From an uncultured Aliiroseovarius sp. (lineage in GTDB: Bacteria > Pseudomonadota > Alphaproteobacteria > Rhodobacterales > Rhodobacteraceae), in the NCBI RefSeq assembly GCF_947497285.1, contig NZ_CANMFT010000003.1:124001-188000 (forward strand): DNA of 64,000 nt, written 5' to 3'. The notes beneath the pieces are model-generated. The model did no database searches, was not told where the DNA came from, and saw only the letters and a list, made by a program, of their open reading frames with translations. The translations under genes and the position numbers were made by a program. Position 1 is the stretch's first letter, and every line of letters starts with the position of its first letter. Shown one piece after another: positions 19,478 through 28,308 of this stretch.

Positions 19478-20299
19478 TTATCCGCGCGCGTTCCAACTGA
19501 TCGAGGCATGTCTGCGGCCGTGGCTTTCCCCCATCAACCCCAAAAACAGCAATACGAATGACAAGACAAGCGGATAGAGCCAGTTGGAATAGTGCGGATT
19601 GTAGTTGATGAACGCAAATCCACGCGCTTGGTCGATGATGTGGAACAGCGGGTTCCACGTGAACATCACCAGCACATAGCCGGGCATCGCATTCGCAACG
19701 AACATCTTGCCCGAGGCAAACATGTTGGCCCGTGTATACAGCCGTGTTGCAATCGACGAGAACTTTGGGAACCAAGGTTTCAGCGCCAGAAAGACAACAC
19801 CGATCGCGGCACCGTTGAACCAAGCCAGCAGCAACATCAGAAACGTGCCGCTCATATCGTAGATCTCGACGGGTTTGAAAGCCAACGAGTAGACCGTCAG
19901 AACTACCGTCACCGACAAGATCTGTGTGTACAGCGCGCCAAGCGCAGCCGAAACGATGGAAACCAACGTGTTCATCGGACCGTGCTGCATCATCGCAGCT
20001 GTCGGGCCATCCGTCTTGTATACGGCCTGAAGCGTCTTCGTGTTTGCCATGAACATGAAGATGCCGGACAGGATATAGAGCAGAAAATCACCCCGGATCG
20101 CGCTGCTTCGCAGACCAAGGACGACAAACATCAAATAGAAAACAGCGACAAGCATCATGGTTTGAACGATATTCAGAAGCAGTCCGATAACCGCATTGGT
20201 ATGCGTCCGGCGCAGGCTGAATACCGTGGCATGATAGATCACTTCCAGCACGGAAAAAAAGACCGTGAAGCGTGACCGGTTGGTCTGTGTTTCAAACAT
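19478..20299 (-). CDS. ABC-2 type polysaccharide export permease (KpsM/Wzm-like)
   Basis: Integral membrane subunit of an ABC exporter of the ABC-2 family that moves capsule, O-antigen or similar glycans. The 273-residue protein shows about six hydrophobic segments (clear ones at about 37-62, 68-85, 115-140, 150-172 and 243-262) and the family-typical ending WNPLFHIIDQARGF ... NYNPHYSNWLYPL. AAGG lies seven bases before ATG 20299. The partner ATPase (KpsT/Wzt-like) is not in the window, so the permease is an orphan here. It is divergent from cysQ and lies beside the glycan block, suggesting surface-polysaccharide export. Confidence 0.85.
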   Translation of the reverse strand: MFETQTNRSRFTVFFSVLEVIYHATVFSLRRTHTNAVIGLLLNIVQTMMLVAVFYLMFVVLGLRSSAIRGDFLLYILSGIFMFMANTKTLQAVYKTDGPTAAMMQHGPMNTLVSIVSAALGALYTQILSVTVVLTVYSLAFKPVEIYDMSGTFLMLLLAWFNGAAIGVVFLALKPWFPKFSSIATRLYTRANMFASGKMFVANAMPGYVLVMFTWNPLFHIIDQARGFAFINYNPHYSNWLYPLVLSFVLLFLGLMGESHGRRHASISWNARG

Positions 20300-20432
20300 C
20301 TTGCTGCCTTGTGCCTAGGACACGCTCTTTTTTAGCAGGGAATTCTTGCCGTTCCTTTACCCAAAGATCATAAGAGAGCAGACATTTGTTAGCAACTCTA
20401 CCGTGCGCACCACTTTATCAAGGAGCTTACCT

Positions 20433-21230
20433 TTGAATTTCGACCTATTGGAAACCGAGATGCGCAAGCTGGCATTGGAAGCTGGGGATGTGATCATGGA
20501 GATCTACAACTCGGAAGATTTCGATGTGCGCGCCAAATCCGATGACAGCCCGGTGACCGCCGCTGACGAAGCGGCAGATGCGCTGATTTCGGCAGGTTTG
20601 CGCGCGGCCTTTCCCGACGTGTTGCTGGTGACCGAAGAACAAGCCGACAGCCACAGCGAACAGGCCAGCGCGTTTTTGATCGTTGATCCATTGGATGGCA
20701 CGAAAGAGTTTATTCACCGTCGTGGCGATTTCACCGTCAACATTGCCTATGTTCGGGACGGGATGCCCATTCGCGGGGTCGTCTATGCCCCTGCCAAAGG
20801 ACGAATGTTTTTCACCCGTGCCGATGGGACCAGCGTTGAAGAACAAGGGCCATTCGACAAAACCGCGATTGGCACCGTGTCTCCGATTGCCGTTTCGACC
20901 CCGGACAACGCGAACCTTGTTGTTGTCGCGTCTAAATCGCACCGCGATCAGGCCACGGATGACTACATCAACAAATATGCGGTCAAGGACATGACCTCGG
21001 CCGGAAGTTCGCTAAAATTTTGCCTTGTCGCCACCGGCGAGGCGGACATCTATCCCCGCGTCGGGCGCACGATGGAATGGGATACGGCCGCGGGTCATGC
21101 TGTCTTGAAAGGCGCAGGCGGAGAGGTGGTCCGGTTTGATGATCACAGCCCCCTGACCTACGGCAAGCCGATTTATGAGAACCCCTTTTTCATCGCCCAT
21201 GCGCGCGGCGTCGAGTTGAAGAAGGCGTGA
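20433..21230 (+). CDS. cysQ: CysQ, 3'(2'),5'-bisphosphate nucleotidase
   Basis: Li-sensitive phosphatase of the IMPase fold that hydrolyses PAP, the by-product of PAPS-dependent sulfation and sulfate assimilation, to AMP. The 265-residue product has the metal-binding motifs TEEQ, DPLDGTKEF and EWDTAAGHA. The start is fixed by the ribosome-binding site AGGAG (20421-20425), seven bases before TTG 20433; the frame is open upstream but has no support. Only 4 bp separate it from kdsB, and a sulfotransferase is encoded 7 kb downstream in the same block, which gives PAP removal a clear local use. Confidence 0.92.
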   Translation: MNFDLLETEMRKLALEAGDVIMEIYNSEDFDVRAKSDDSPVTAADEAADALISAGLRAAFPDVLLVTEEQADSHSEQASAFLIVDPLDGTKEFIHRRGDFTVNIAYVRDGMPIRGVVYAPAKGRMFFTRADGTSVEEQGPFDKTAIGTVSPIAVSTPDNANLVVVASKSHRDQATDDYINKYAVKDMTSAGSSLKFCLVATGEADIYPRVGRTMEWDTAAGHAVLKGAGGEVVRFDDHSPLTYGKPIYENPFFIAHARGVELKKA

Positions 21231-21234
21231 CGCA

Positions 21235-22038
21235 ATGGCCACGCTGATCGTTATTCCTGCACGCTTCGCGTCGGTCCGGTATCCGGGAAAGGCGCTTGTG
21301 CCGCTGCGCGGGGCGACGGGCGTGGCCAAGTCGCTGGTGCGCCGCAGTTGGGACGCAGCGCAAGCGGTGCAGGGTGTTGACCGTATCGTCGTGGCTACAG
21401 ATGACGATCGCATCAAAGACGAGGCCAATGGCTTTGGCGCCGAGGTCGTCATGACCTCGCCACACTGTGCAAACGGCACCGAGCGATGCGCCGAGGCTTT
21501 GGACGCGCTGGGTGGTGGGTTCGATACCGTGGTAAACCTTCAGGGGGATGCGCCCCTGACACCGCACTGGTTCGTCGAAGATCTGGTCGCCGGGCTGGAC
21601 GCCCATCCCACTGCAGAAGTCGCCACACCGGTCCTGCGCTGTGATGGTCGCGCTCTGACGGGCTTCCTTGAGGATCGCCGGGCCGGGCGGGTTGGTGGCA
21701 CAACGGCGGTCTTCGGTGCGGAAGGCAAGGCGCTCTACTTCTCGAAAGAGGTCATTCCGCATACCGAGGGTAACGGCTGGACCGATACGCAGCCCACCCC
21801 GGTCTTTCACCACGTTGGTGTCTATGCCTATCGCCCCTCTGCGCTGGCGGCGTATCCGCGCTGGGCACCCGGCCCGCTGGAGCAGCTGGAAGGGCTGGAG
21901 CAGCTCAGGTTTCTAGAACGCGAACACCCCGTCCAGTGTGTCGAGGTCAAGTCGCGGGGTCGCCAGTTCTGGGAGCTGAACAACCCCGAAGACGTGCCGC
22001 GGATCGAAGCGATCTTGACCGAGCTGGGCATGGAATGA
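21235..22038 (+). CDS. kdsB: KdsB, CMP-Kdo synthetase
   Basis: Activates Kdo with CTP to CMP-Kdo for LPS core or Kdo-containing capsule synthesis. The 267-residue protein has the N-terminal nucleotide motif IPARFASVRYPGKAL, TDDDRI, the VVNLQGDAPL motif and a C-terminal HHVGVYAYRPSAL segment with WAPGPLEQLEGLEQLRFLE, the diagnostic KdsB region. It is co-directional with cysQ (4 bp gap) and overlaps the next glycosyltransferase by 4 bp (ATGA). A Kdo transferase homologue and lpxK occur 18 kb away. Confidence 0.94.
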   Translation: MATLIVIPARFASVRYPGKALVPLRGATGVAKSLVRRSWDAAQAVQGVDRIVVATDDDRIKDEANGFGAEVVMTSPHCANGTERCAEALDALGGGFDTVVNLQGDAPLTPHWFVEDLVAGLDAHPTAEVATPVLRCDGRALTGFLEDRRAGRVGGTTAVFGAEGKALYFSKEVIPHTEGNGWTDTQPTPVFHHVGVYAYRPSALAAYPRWAPGPLEQLEGLEQLRFLEREHPVQCVEVKSRGRQFWELNNPEDVPRIEAILTELGME

Positions 22039-23273
22039 CAACGCCATCGGTCAGTGTCATCGTGGTCAGTCGGCATCGTCCGCGCGACCTGATGCGCTGC
22101 CTTGCGGGCATTGGTCAACTTTTTCACCCGGCCTACGAAGTCATTGTTGTCGCCGACCCGGCCAGCGCCGAACTGGTGCGTGCAGGTGACTGGCCGGTCA
22201 AGGTTGTAGACTGCGATCAGCAAAATATCTCGGTCGCGCGCAATCTGGGGCTTTCGCAAGCTGCGGGCGATATTGTGGCCTTCATTGACGATGATGCGGT
22301 GCCAGAGCCGACTTGGCTGACCCACCTCTGCGCGCCCTTCAGCGATCCCGATGTCACGGCGGCGGGTGGCTATGTGCGGGCGCGCAACGGTGTCTCGTTC
22401 CAGTGGCAGGGCCGCCGCCTTGATGACATCGGAACCGAGGGGGAGGTGCCAATCGACGGCGACACCCCGCAGCTGTTCAAGACCCACCACGGCTTTGCCA
22501 TCAAGACCGAAGGCACAAACCTTGCCATTCGGCGTGATGCGCTGAACGCGCTGGGCGGTTTTGACCCTGCCTTTCGATATTTTCTGGATGAAACTGATCT
22601 GAACATGCGGCTGGCGCAGATCAAGGCTACCGTTGCAGTTGTGCCGTTGGCGCAGGTGCATCATGGGTTTGCAGCCAACTCAGGCAGGACGCAGGCCCGC
22701 ACCCCGCGTGACCTGACGCAAATCGGTGCCAGTTGCGCGGTCTTTTCACGCAAATACCCCGGCGCCAAGGGGCTGGACAATGATTACACGCGCCATGAAC
22801 GCACCCAGCGACAAAGGCTGCTGACCCATATGGTTGAAGGGCGGTTGGAGCCGGGCCAGATTGCACCGCTTTTGGCGACCTTCCGCACCGGCTGGTCCGA
22901 GGGTCTTGCGCGCGATCTGGTGCCCCTGCCCGCGCGCGCCTGCTCGGGCGCTGCTTTCGCGCCGTTCCATTCCGCGCCACCGACCGCACAATCTGTGAAG
23001 TTGGCCGGGCGAAGCTGGCAGGCGTTTCGGTTGCGACGACAAGCCCGCAAAATGGTGAAGGAGGGGTCCGTGGTGACTCTGATCTTGCTGTCGCCCAGCG
23101 CGCGCCCGTTGCGCGTGATGTTCACAGATGGCGGCTGGTGGGAGGTTTCGGGCGGCCTGCTTGGGCGAACCAAGCGATCCGACCCGCTTCTTCAAAGAAC
23201 AAGCTTTCGGGCGCGTGTGAAAAAGGAATGGACATCACTTGCTATGCTCAAAACCAGCAACCAAACGCCATGA
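22035..23273 (+). CDS. Glycosyltransferase family 2
   Basis: Inverting GT-A transferase, 412 residues. The N-terminus VSVIVVSRHRPRDL and the metal-binding IVAFIDDDAVPEP are the classical GT2 motifs; LDETDLNMRLAQI matches the acceptor-side [ED]D-containing region. The C-terminal 120 residues are basic and not clearly homologous to a known domain. The start is ATG 22035 inside the kdsB stop (ATGA overlap), so the two are probably translationally coupled. Sugar donor and acceptor cannot be told from sequence; context suggests a Kdo-containing or capsular glycan. Confidence 0.88.
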   Translation: MTTPSVSVIVVSRHRPRDLMRCLAGIGQLFHPAYEVIVVADPASAELVRAGDWPVKVVDCDQQNISVARNLGLSQAAGDIVAFIDDDAVPEPTWLTHLCAPFSDPDVTAAGGYVRARNGVSFQWQGRRLDDIGTEGEVPIDGDTPQLFKTHHGFAIKTEGTNLAIRRDALNALGGFDPAFRYFLDETDLNMRLAQIKATVAVVPLAQVHHGFAANSGRTQARTPRDLTQIGASCAVFSRKYPGAKGLDNDYTRHERTQRQRLLTHMVEGRLEPGQIAPLLATFRTGWSEGLARDLVPLPARACSGAAFAPFHSAPPTAQSVKLAGRSWQAFRLRRQARKMVKEGSVVTLILLSPSARPLRVMFTDGGWWEVSGGLLGRTKRSDPLLQRTSFRARVKKEWTSLAMLKTSNQTP

Positions 23274-23386
23274 TATGGCCAAAGTTTAACAATAGACGTT
23301 CAGGGAATTTAATTTATACCGACCCGTGATATTGTTAGGGTGTGTCAGGTTATTGTCGCCGACAAAGTTAAACAGAGGTGGAACAG

Positions 23387-24280
23387 ATGAAGCGTAAAGT
23401 CACGAAAGCCATTTTCCCGGTTGCGGGACTGGGAACGCGCTTCCTGCCTGCGACAAAGTCCATTCCCAAAGAGATCATGACTTTGGTTGACCGCCCCTTG
23501 ATCCAATACGCGATCGACGAGGCGCGCGCAGCCGGCATCAAGGAATTCATCTTTGTGACATCACGCGGCAAGGGCGCACTTGAAGATTATTTCGACAACG
23601 CCCCCGTGCTTGAGCAAGAGCTTCGCAAGAAGGGTAAAACAGACCTATTGGAAGTGCTCAAAGACACCAATATGGAATCGGGCGCGATCGCCTATATGCG
23701 CCAGCACAAGGCGCTTGGTTTGGGCCATGCGGTCTGGTGCGCGCGCCGCCTGATTGCGAACGAACCCTTCGCTGTGATCCTGCCCGATGACGTTATCGCG
23801 GCCGAAAAGCCCTGCCTTCAGCAGATGGTCGAAGCCTATGAGGAAACTGGCGGCTGCATGGTGGCCGCGATGGAAGTTCCAGCCGAAAAAGCCAGCGCCT
23901 ACGGGGTGTTGGACGTGAAGAAAGACATGGGCTCGATGGTGTCGGTCAAGGGGATGGTCGAAAAGCCATCCATCGAAGATGCGCCGTCGAATTTGGCCGT
24001 TATCGGGCGATATATCCTGACGCCGGATGTGCTGCGCAGCCTGAACCGCATGAAAAGCGGGGCTGGCGGAGAAATTCAGCTGACCGATGCCATTGCCGAT
24101 GAAATCGCCCAGGACCGTGATGTATTTGGCTATCGGTTCCGCGGGCAGCGGTTCGATTGCGGCTCGAAAGCGGGGTTCCTTCAGGCCACGGTCGCCTTCG
24201 GCATGGCACGTGAAGAGCTTCGTGAAGAGCTTGGCGCCTATCTGCACGATCTTGTCGCACAGCAGAAGGCTGCGGAATAA
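23387..24280 (+). CDS. galU: GalU, UTP-glucose-1-phosphate uridylyltransferase
   Basis: Makes UDP-glucose for LPS, exopolysaccharide and trehalose-type synthesis. The 297-residue protein starts MKRKVTKAIFPVAGLGTRF and has the nucleotide-binding loop GLGTRFLPATKSIPKEM-like motif (IPKEIMTLVDRP), the AVILPDDVI motif and the C-terminal GYRFRGQRFDCGSKAGFLQA segment of GalU. ATG 23387 follows AGAGGTGG; a GTG three codons earlier overlaps that site. A 113-bp AT-richer gap upstream (23274-23386) probably carries its promoter, but I cannot place -35 and -10 boxes with confidence. Confidence 0.96.
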   Translation: MKRKVTKAIFPVAGLGTRFLPATKSIPKEIMTLVDRPLIQYAIDEARAAGIKEFIFVTSRGKGALEDYFDNAPVLEQELRKKGKTDLLEVLKDTNMESGAIAYMRQHKALGLGHAVWCARRLIANEPFAVILPDDVIAAEKPCLQQMVEAYEETGGCMVAAMEVPAEKASAYGVLDVKKDMGSMVSVKGMVEKPSIEDAPSNLAVIGRYILTPDVLRSLNRMKSGAGGEIQLTDAIADEIAQDRDVFGYRFRGQRFDCGSKAGFLQATVAFGMAREELREELGAYLHDLVAQQKAAE

Positions 24281-24322
24281 AAGCCGCATGCGTCGTTTGC
24301 CCATACTGACCCTGGGCGCGGG

Positions 24323-25555
24323 ATGACCACCTTGGCAGACAGCAAAGAACCGACCGCACGATGCCTTGATCTGACACGTCTGGTGTCGCGTGTCGGGCGC
24401 GGCGCATGGACAGGTGTCGACCGGGTCGAGGCCGCTTACCTTAATCACCTCCTGTCGCTTGAAACGCCCTTGTTCGCGCTGGTTCGAACGCGGCGAAACT
24501 TTACGCTGCTCGACCACAGTGGCACCAAGCAGCTTGCTGAGCGGCTGCATGGGTGCCGCCCTTGGGGATCGCCGGATTGGCGCGCGCGGTCCAGGCTCAG
24601 GGCGACCAAGACCCGGATGGCAGCGGAAAGCGACCTGAGGCGGCTTGGACTTGACCATACGGGCCGTCGCAGCTTGGCCAGCCTGCTGACCCGCCATCTG
24701 CCGGACGGTTGCGCCTATCTGAACGTTGGCCACTCTAACCTAAGCGACCATGTGTTTCTTGCCCTGCGTCAGGTCAGGGACATGCATCTTAGCGTGCTGG
24801 TCCACGATATGATTCCACTCGACTTCCCTGATTTTCAGCGGGATGGGACGGTCACCTCGTTCGCCGCGAAAATGCGTGCTGTGTCGCGCCATGCCGATCT
24901 GGTGATTTATAACTCGCGCCAAAGTCAGATTTCTGGCGCTGCGCATTTTGGCCGTATGGGACGCGTGCCAGACAGCGTGGTGGCACATCTGGGCCTTGAT
25001 GTCCCGACAGTAGCGGGGGCCGTGCCGTCTCATTTGGCGCAAAACAGACCCTATTTCGTGACAGTTGGCACCATTGAGCCGCGCAAGAACCACGCCTTGC
25101 TGTTGGATGTGTGGGCGCAGATGGCCAAAACCCGCGCCGCGTCCGAAATGCCCACATTGCTGATCATCGGCAAGCGGGGCTGGAAGAACGAAAAGCTGTT
25201 TGCCCGGCTTGACGCCCAGCCCGCACATGTCAGGGAGTTGCCTGATCTGTCAGACGCCGAAATGGCGGCTCTTGTCGCAGGTGCGCACGGGCTTTTGTTT
25301 CCAAGTTTTGCCGAAGGGTTTGGCCTGCCGCCGTGCGAAGCCGCCGCGCTGGGCACGCCGGTTGTGGTCCATGACCTGCCCGTTTACAGGGAAATTCTTG
25401 GCAAATATCCCATTTACGCAAATGTTGCCGATATATATCTTTGGGAACAAATCGTAACCGAACTGGCTGCCCGACCCGCGACACCCGTGCGCGGATGTGA
25501 TCTGATTTTGCCAAGCTGGGACGCACATTTCAACTTGGTCTTAAAGATGACGTGA
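24323..25555 (+). CDS. Glycosyltransferase family 4 (GT-B, group 1)
   Basis: The 410-residue protein has the GT4 C-terminal donor domain: VGTIEPRKNHALLLDVW near residue 250 and the EX7E region FAEGFGLPPCEAAALGTPVV near 330. The N-terminus CLDLTRLVSRVG...WTGVDRVEAAYL is a pattern I associate with Rhodobacteraceae GT4 enzymes. It lies 42 bp after galU. The ribosome-binding site is weak (GGGCGCGGG). Probably adds a hexose in the same glycan pathway; specificity unknown. Confidence 0.85.
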   Translation: MTTLADSKEPTARCLDLTRLVSRVGRGAWTGVDRVEAAYLNHLLSLETPLFALVRTRRNFTLLDHSGTKQLAERLHGCRPWGSPDWRARSRLRATKTRMAAESDLRRLGLDHTGRRSLASLLTRHLPDGCAYLNVGHSNLSDHVFLALRQVRDMHLSVLVHDMIPLDFPDFQRDGTVTSFAAKMRAVSRHADLVIYNSRQSQISGAAHFGRMGRVPDSVVAHLGLDVPTVAGAVPSHLAQNRPYFVTVGTIEPRKNHALLLDVWAQMAKTRAASEMPTLLIIGKRGWKNEKLFARLDAQPAHVRELPDLSDAEMAALVAGAHGLLFPSFAEGFGLPPCEAAALGTPVVVHDLPVYREILGKYPIYANVADIYLWEQIVTELAARPATPVRGCDLILPSWDAHFNLVLKMT

Positions 25556-25600
25556 TACCCGGATACGACGCGCATTCGGTCTAGGCAAAAAGGGGCACGC

Positions 25601-26611
25601 TTGAGTGCAATTGGATCATATCGGTTGAGGCTTCAGCGCAAGCGCTGGCGCATTCGTGCTTTTCGCAAAAGGCGCGAACTGACACCCATTCGCAACCGAA
25701 CCAAGCATATCGGGTCCTCAGACATCCTGCTTTTTTCGACTTTGCGCAACGAATGCATCCGCCTGCCCTATTTTCTGGACTACTATCGTGAATTGGGAGT
25801 GAATCACTTTCTCATTGTTGACAACGGCTCTGATGATGGGTCGCTGGAATACCTTCAAAAGCAGGAAGATGTCTCGGTTTGGCGAACGGAAAGCAGCTAT
25901 AAGCGCGCGCGATTTGGCGTTGACTGGCTGAACTGGCTACAGCGGAAATACGGTCATGGGCATTGGTGCCTAGTCGTCGACCCCGACGAATTTCTGGTCT
26001 ATCCTTTTTGCGATTCACGCCCCCTTAGGGCGTTGACCGACTGGCTGGATGCCAGCTCAATCAAAAGCTTCGGCGCGATGCTGTTGGACATGTATCCAAA
26101 GGGCTCGCTGGATGCCCAACCTTACAAAGCCGGCCAAGATCCGATCGAGATTACCCATTGGTTCGACAGTGGGAACTACATGATCCAGAAGAACAAGGAG
26201 TTTGGGAACCTGTGGATCCAAGGTGGCCCACGTGCGCGCACCTTCTTTTCCGAAAACCCCGAACGCGCACCCGCGTTGAACAAGATACCGCTGGTCAAAT
26301 GGGATCGCGGCTACACCTATGTCAGCTCGACCCATATGCTGCTGCCGCGCGGTTTGAACCTGGTCTATGATGAATGGGGCGGTGAAAAAGCGTCTGGCTG
26401 CCTGTTACATGCAAAGTTTCTGGACACGTTCAGCACGAAATCGGCTGAGGAGCTTGAGCGTCGGCAGCACTATGCCAATAGCCACGAATATCGTGCCTAT
26501 CACACGAAACTGAAAGACGACGCCGACCTTTGGTGCAAGTGGAGCGAGAAATACATCAACTGGCGCCAGCTCGAAATGCTTGGCCTCATGTCCAAGGGGA
26601 ACTGGGCATGA
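25601..26611 (+). CDS. Glycosyltransferase family 2-like (GT-A; Glyco_tranf_2_4 type)
   Basis: The 336-residue product matches the atypical GT2/GT92-like group: LRNECIRLPYFLDYYRELG and VNHFLIVDNGSDDGS followed by VVDPDEFLVYP, the DxD-like motif. A run of basic residues begins the protein (RLRLQRKRWRIRAFRKRR), which may bind membrane surfaces. The start is TTG 25601, supported by GGGG five bases upstream. It overlaps the next gene by 4 bp (ATGA). Such genes are frequently found next to DUF5928 and sulfotransferase genes in Rhodobacterales by my recollection; the substrate is unknown. Confidence 0.82.
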   Translation: MSAIGSYRLRLQRKRWRIRAFRKRRELTPIRNRTKHIGSSDILLFSTLRNECIRLPYFLDYYRELGVNHFLIVDNGSDDGSLEYLQKQEDVSVWRTESSYKRARFGVDWLNWLQRKYGHGHWCLVVDPDEFLVYPFCDSRPLRALTDWLDASSIKSFGAMLLDMYPKGSLDAQPYKAGQDPIEITHWFDSGNYMIQKNKEFGNLWIQGGPRARTFFSENPERAPALNKIPLVKWDRGYTYVSSTHMLLPRGLNLVYDEWGGEKASGCLLHAKFLDTFSTKSAEELERRQHYANSHEYRAYHTKLKDDADLWCKWSEKYINWRQLEMLGLMSKGNWA

Positions 26612-28305
26612 GCTTGGGTGTCGTCATGTTGGTGCACGACGCGCTGCACCGCGCTGAACAGCTGGCCCGGCACTGGTCGATAAACGGCTGCCCGGTCGTG
26701 CTGCATGTCGATACGCGGGTGGCGCAGTCAGACTATGATCAGTTTGAACAGTCGCTGAGTGATCTGGAAAATGTTCGTTTTTGCAAACGTCACCGGTGTG
26801 AATGGGGCACCTGGTCGCTTGTCGCGGCCAGTCAATCCGCGTCGGAACTGATGCTGGAATCTTTCCCCGATGTGCGCCATGTCATGCTGGTATCGGGAAG
26901 CTGCCTGCCGCTGCGCCCGGTTGCCGAAATGGTGTCTTATCTGGATGCGCGCCCGCAGACGAACTTTATCGAAAGCGCCGCGACCGAGGATGTGCCATGG
27001 ACCGTTGGTGGGTTGGACAAGGAACGCTTCACCCTGCGCTTTCCTTTCTCATGGCGCCGTCATCGACGGTTGTTCGACCGGTATGTGCGCTTGCAACGAC
27101 GCCTTGGCTTCAAGCGAAAAATCCCTTCGGGGATCGTGCCACATCTGGGCAGTCAGTGGTGGTGCCTGACCCGGCAAACGCTGTCCGCCATTCTGCAAGA
27201 CCCGGATCGCGCGGTCTATGATCGCTATTTCCGGCGTGTCTGGATTCCAGACGAAAGCTATTATCAGACCCTTGTGCGGCGATACTCAACGAATATCGAA
27301 AGCCGTTCGCTGACCCTGTCGAAGTTCGATTTTCAGGGCAAGCCACACATCTTTTATGACGACCACCTACAGCTGTTACGGCGATCTGATTGCTTCGTGG
27401 CGCGTAAGGTCTGGACCCATGCCAGCAAGCTTTACGCCAGCTTCCTGTCGGACGAGTTGAACGTCGCGACCGAGGCAGAACCCAACCCCGGAAAGATCGA
27501 CCGCATCTTCGCGAAGGCGGTCGAGCAGCGCACCAAAGGCCGCCCCGGGTTGGTCATGCAAAGCCGATTTCCGAACGAAGGCTGGGAGAACGGAACAACA
27601 ACGTCGCCCTATACGATTTTTGAGGGATTCGCGGACCTGTTCGAGGATTTCGAGGCATGGTTGCAACGCACCGTTGGTGGGCGCGTTCACGGCCACCTTT
27701 ATGCCAAGGACCAAGCCCATTTCGCAGGCAATGAACCGGTGTGTTTTGGTGCGCTTAGCAACGCAGCCAAGCTTCGGGACTATAACCCCCAAGCCTTTTT
27801 GACCAACCTCATTTGGAACACCAAAGGGGAACACCAATGCTTTCAGTTTGGGCCGCGTGACAATCAGGCGATTTCTTGGACGGTTGCCAAGGATCCTAAG
27901 GCGCAGATCAATGTGATCTCTGGTGCTTGGGCGGTGCCACTGTTTCACTCCAATCAGAACTTCTTGGATATCCGGCGCAAAGCAGCACGGCTGCAAAGGA
28001 TCGAGAACGAGCATATTGGCGCCTTGCGGTCAGATTTCGCCCGTGCACGCGTCCGCATTTGGACCTTGGCTGAATTTGTCCTGAACCCAATGGAGCCGCT
28101 GCAGGAGGTCATCGACGAAATTGCGCCAAGGCATTCAACGCGCCTGACAGAAGCGCCGAAAATGGTTGCGCTGGGCGGTTTCGGTCAGTTCCTGCAAAAC
28201 CTGAAGAACCAAGGCATGCACCCTTATCTTATGGGCGACTTTCCCGCCGGACATGACCCGGTGGCCGCCCCGCATCCCCATTCCAAACCGTATCTGGTGA
28301 AGTAA
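26608..28305 (+). CDS. Core-2/I-branching-type glycosyltransferase (GT14-like) with C-terminal DUF5928
   Basis: The 565-residue protein begins with a branching beta-1,6-N-acetylglucosaminyltransferase/xylosyltransferase-like domain (about 1-270: GVVMLVHDALHRAEQLARHW, VVLHVDTR, RCEWGTWSLVAAS, HVMLVSGSCLPLRP, GSQWWCLTR, IPDESYYQTLV). Residues from about 285 form a second, unrelated domain with conserved-looking stretches (QSRFPNEGWENGTTTSPYTI, RVHGHLYAKDQAHFAGNE) that I recognise as DUF5928; its function is unknown. The ATG overlaps the upstream stop, and the sulfotransferase gene follows after 3 bp, so the three form a tight unit. Confidence 0.8.
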   Translation: MSLGVVMLVHDALHRAEQLARHWSINGCPVVLHVDTRVAQSDYDQFEQSLSDLENVRFCKRHRCEWGTWSLVAASQSASELMLESFPDVRHVMLVSGSCLPLRPVAEMVSYLDARPQTNFIESAATEDVPWTVGGLDKERFTLRFPFSWRRHRRLFDRYVRLQRRLGFKRKIPSGIVPHLGSQWWCLTRQTLSAILQDPDRAVYDRYFRRVWIPDESYYQTLVRRYSTNIESRSLTLSKFDFQGKPHIFYDDHLQLLRRSDCFVARKVWTHASKLYASFLSDELNVATEAEPNPGKIDRIFAKAVEQRTKGRPGLVMQSRFPNEGWENGTTTSPYTIFEGFADLFEDFEAWLQRTVGGRVHGHLYAKDQAHFAGNEPVCFGALSNAAKLRDYNPQAFLTNLIWNTKGEHQCFQFGPRDNQAISWTVAKDPKAQINVISGAWAVPLFHSNQNFLDIRRKAARLQRIENEHIGALRSDFARARVRIWTLAEFVLNPMEPLQEVIDEIAPRHSTRLTEAPKMVALGGFGQFLQNLKNQGMHPYLMGDFPAGHDPVAAPHPHSKPYLVK

Positions 28306-28308
28306 CTC

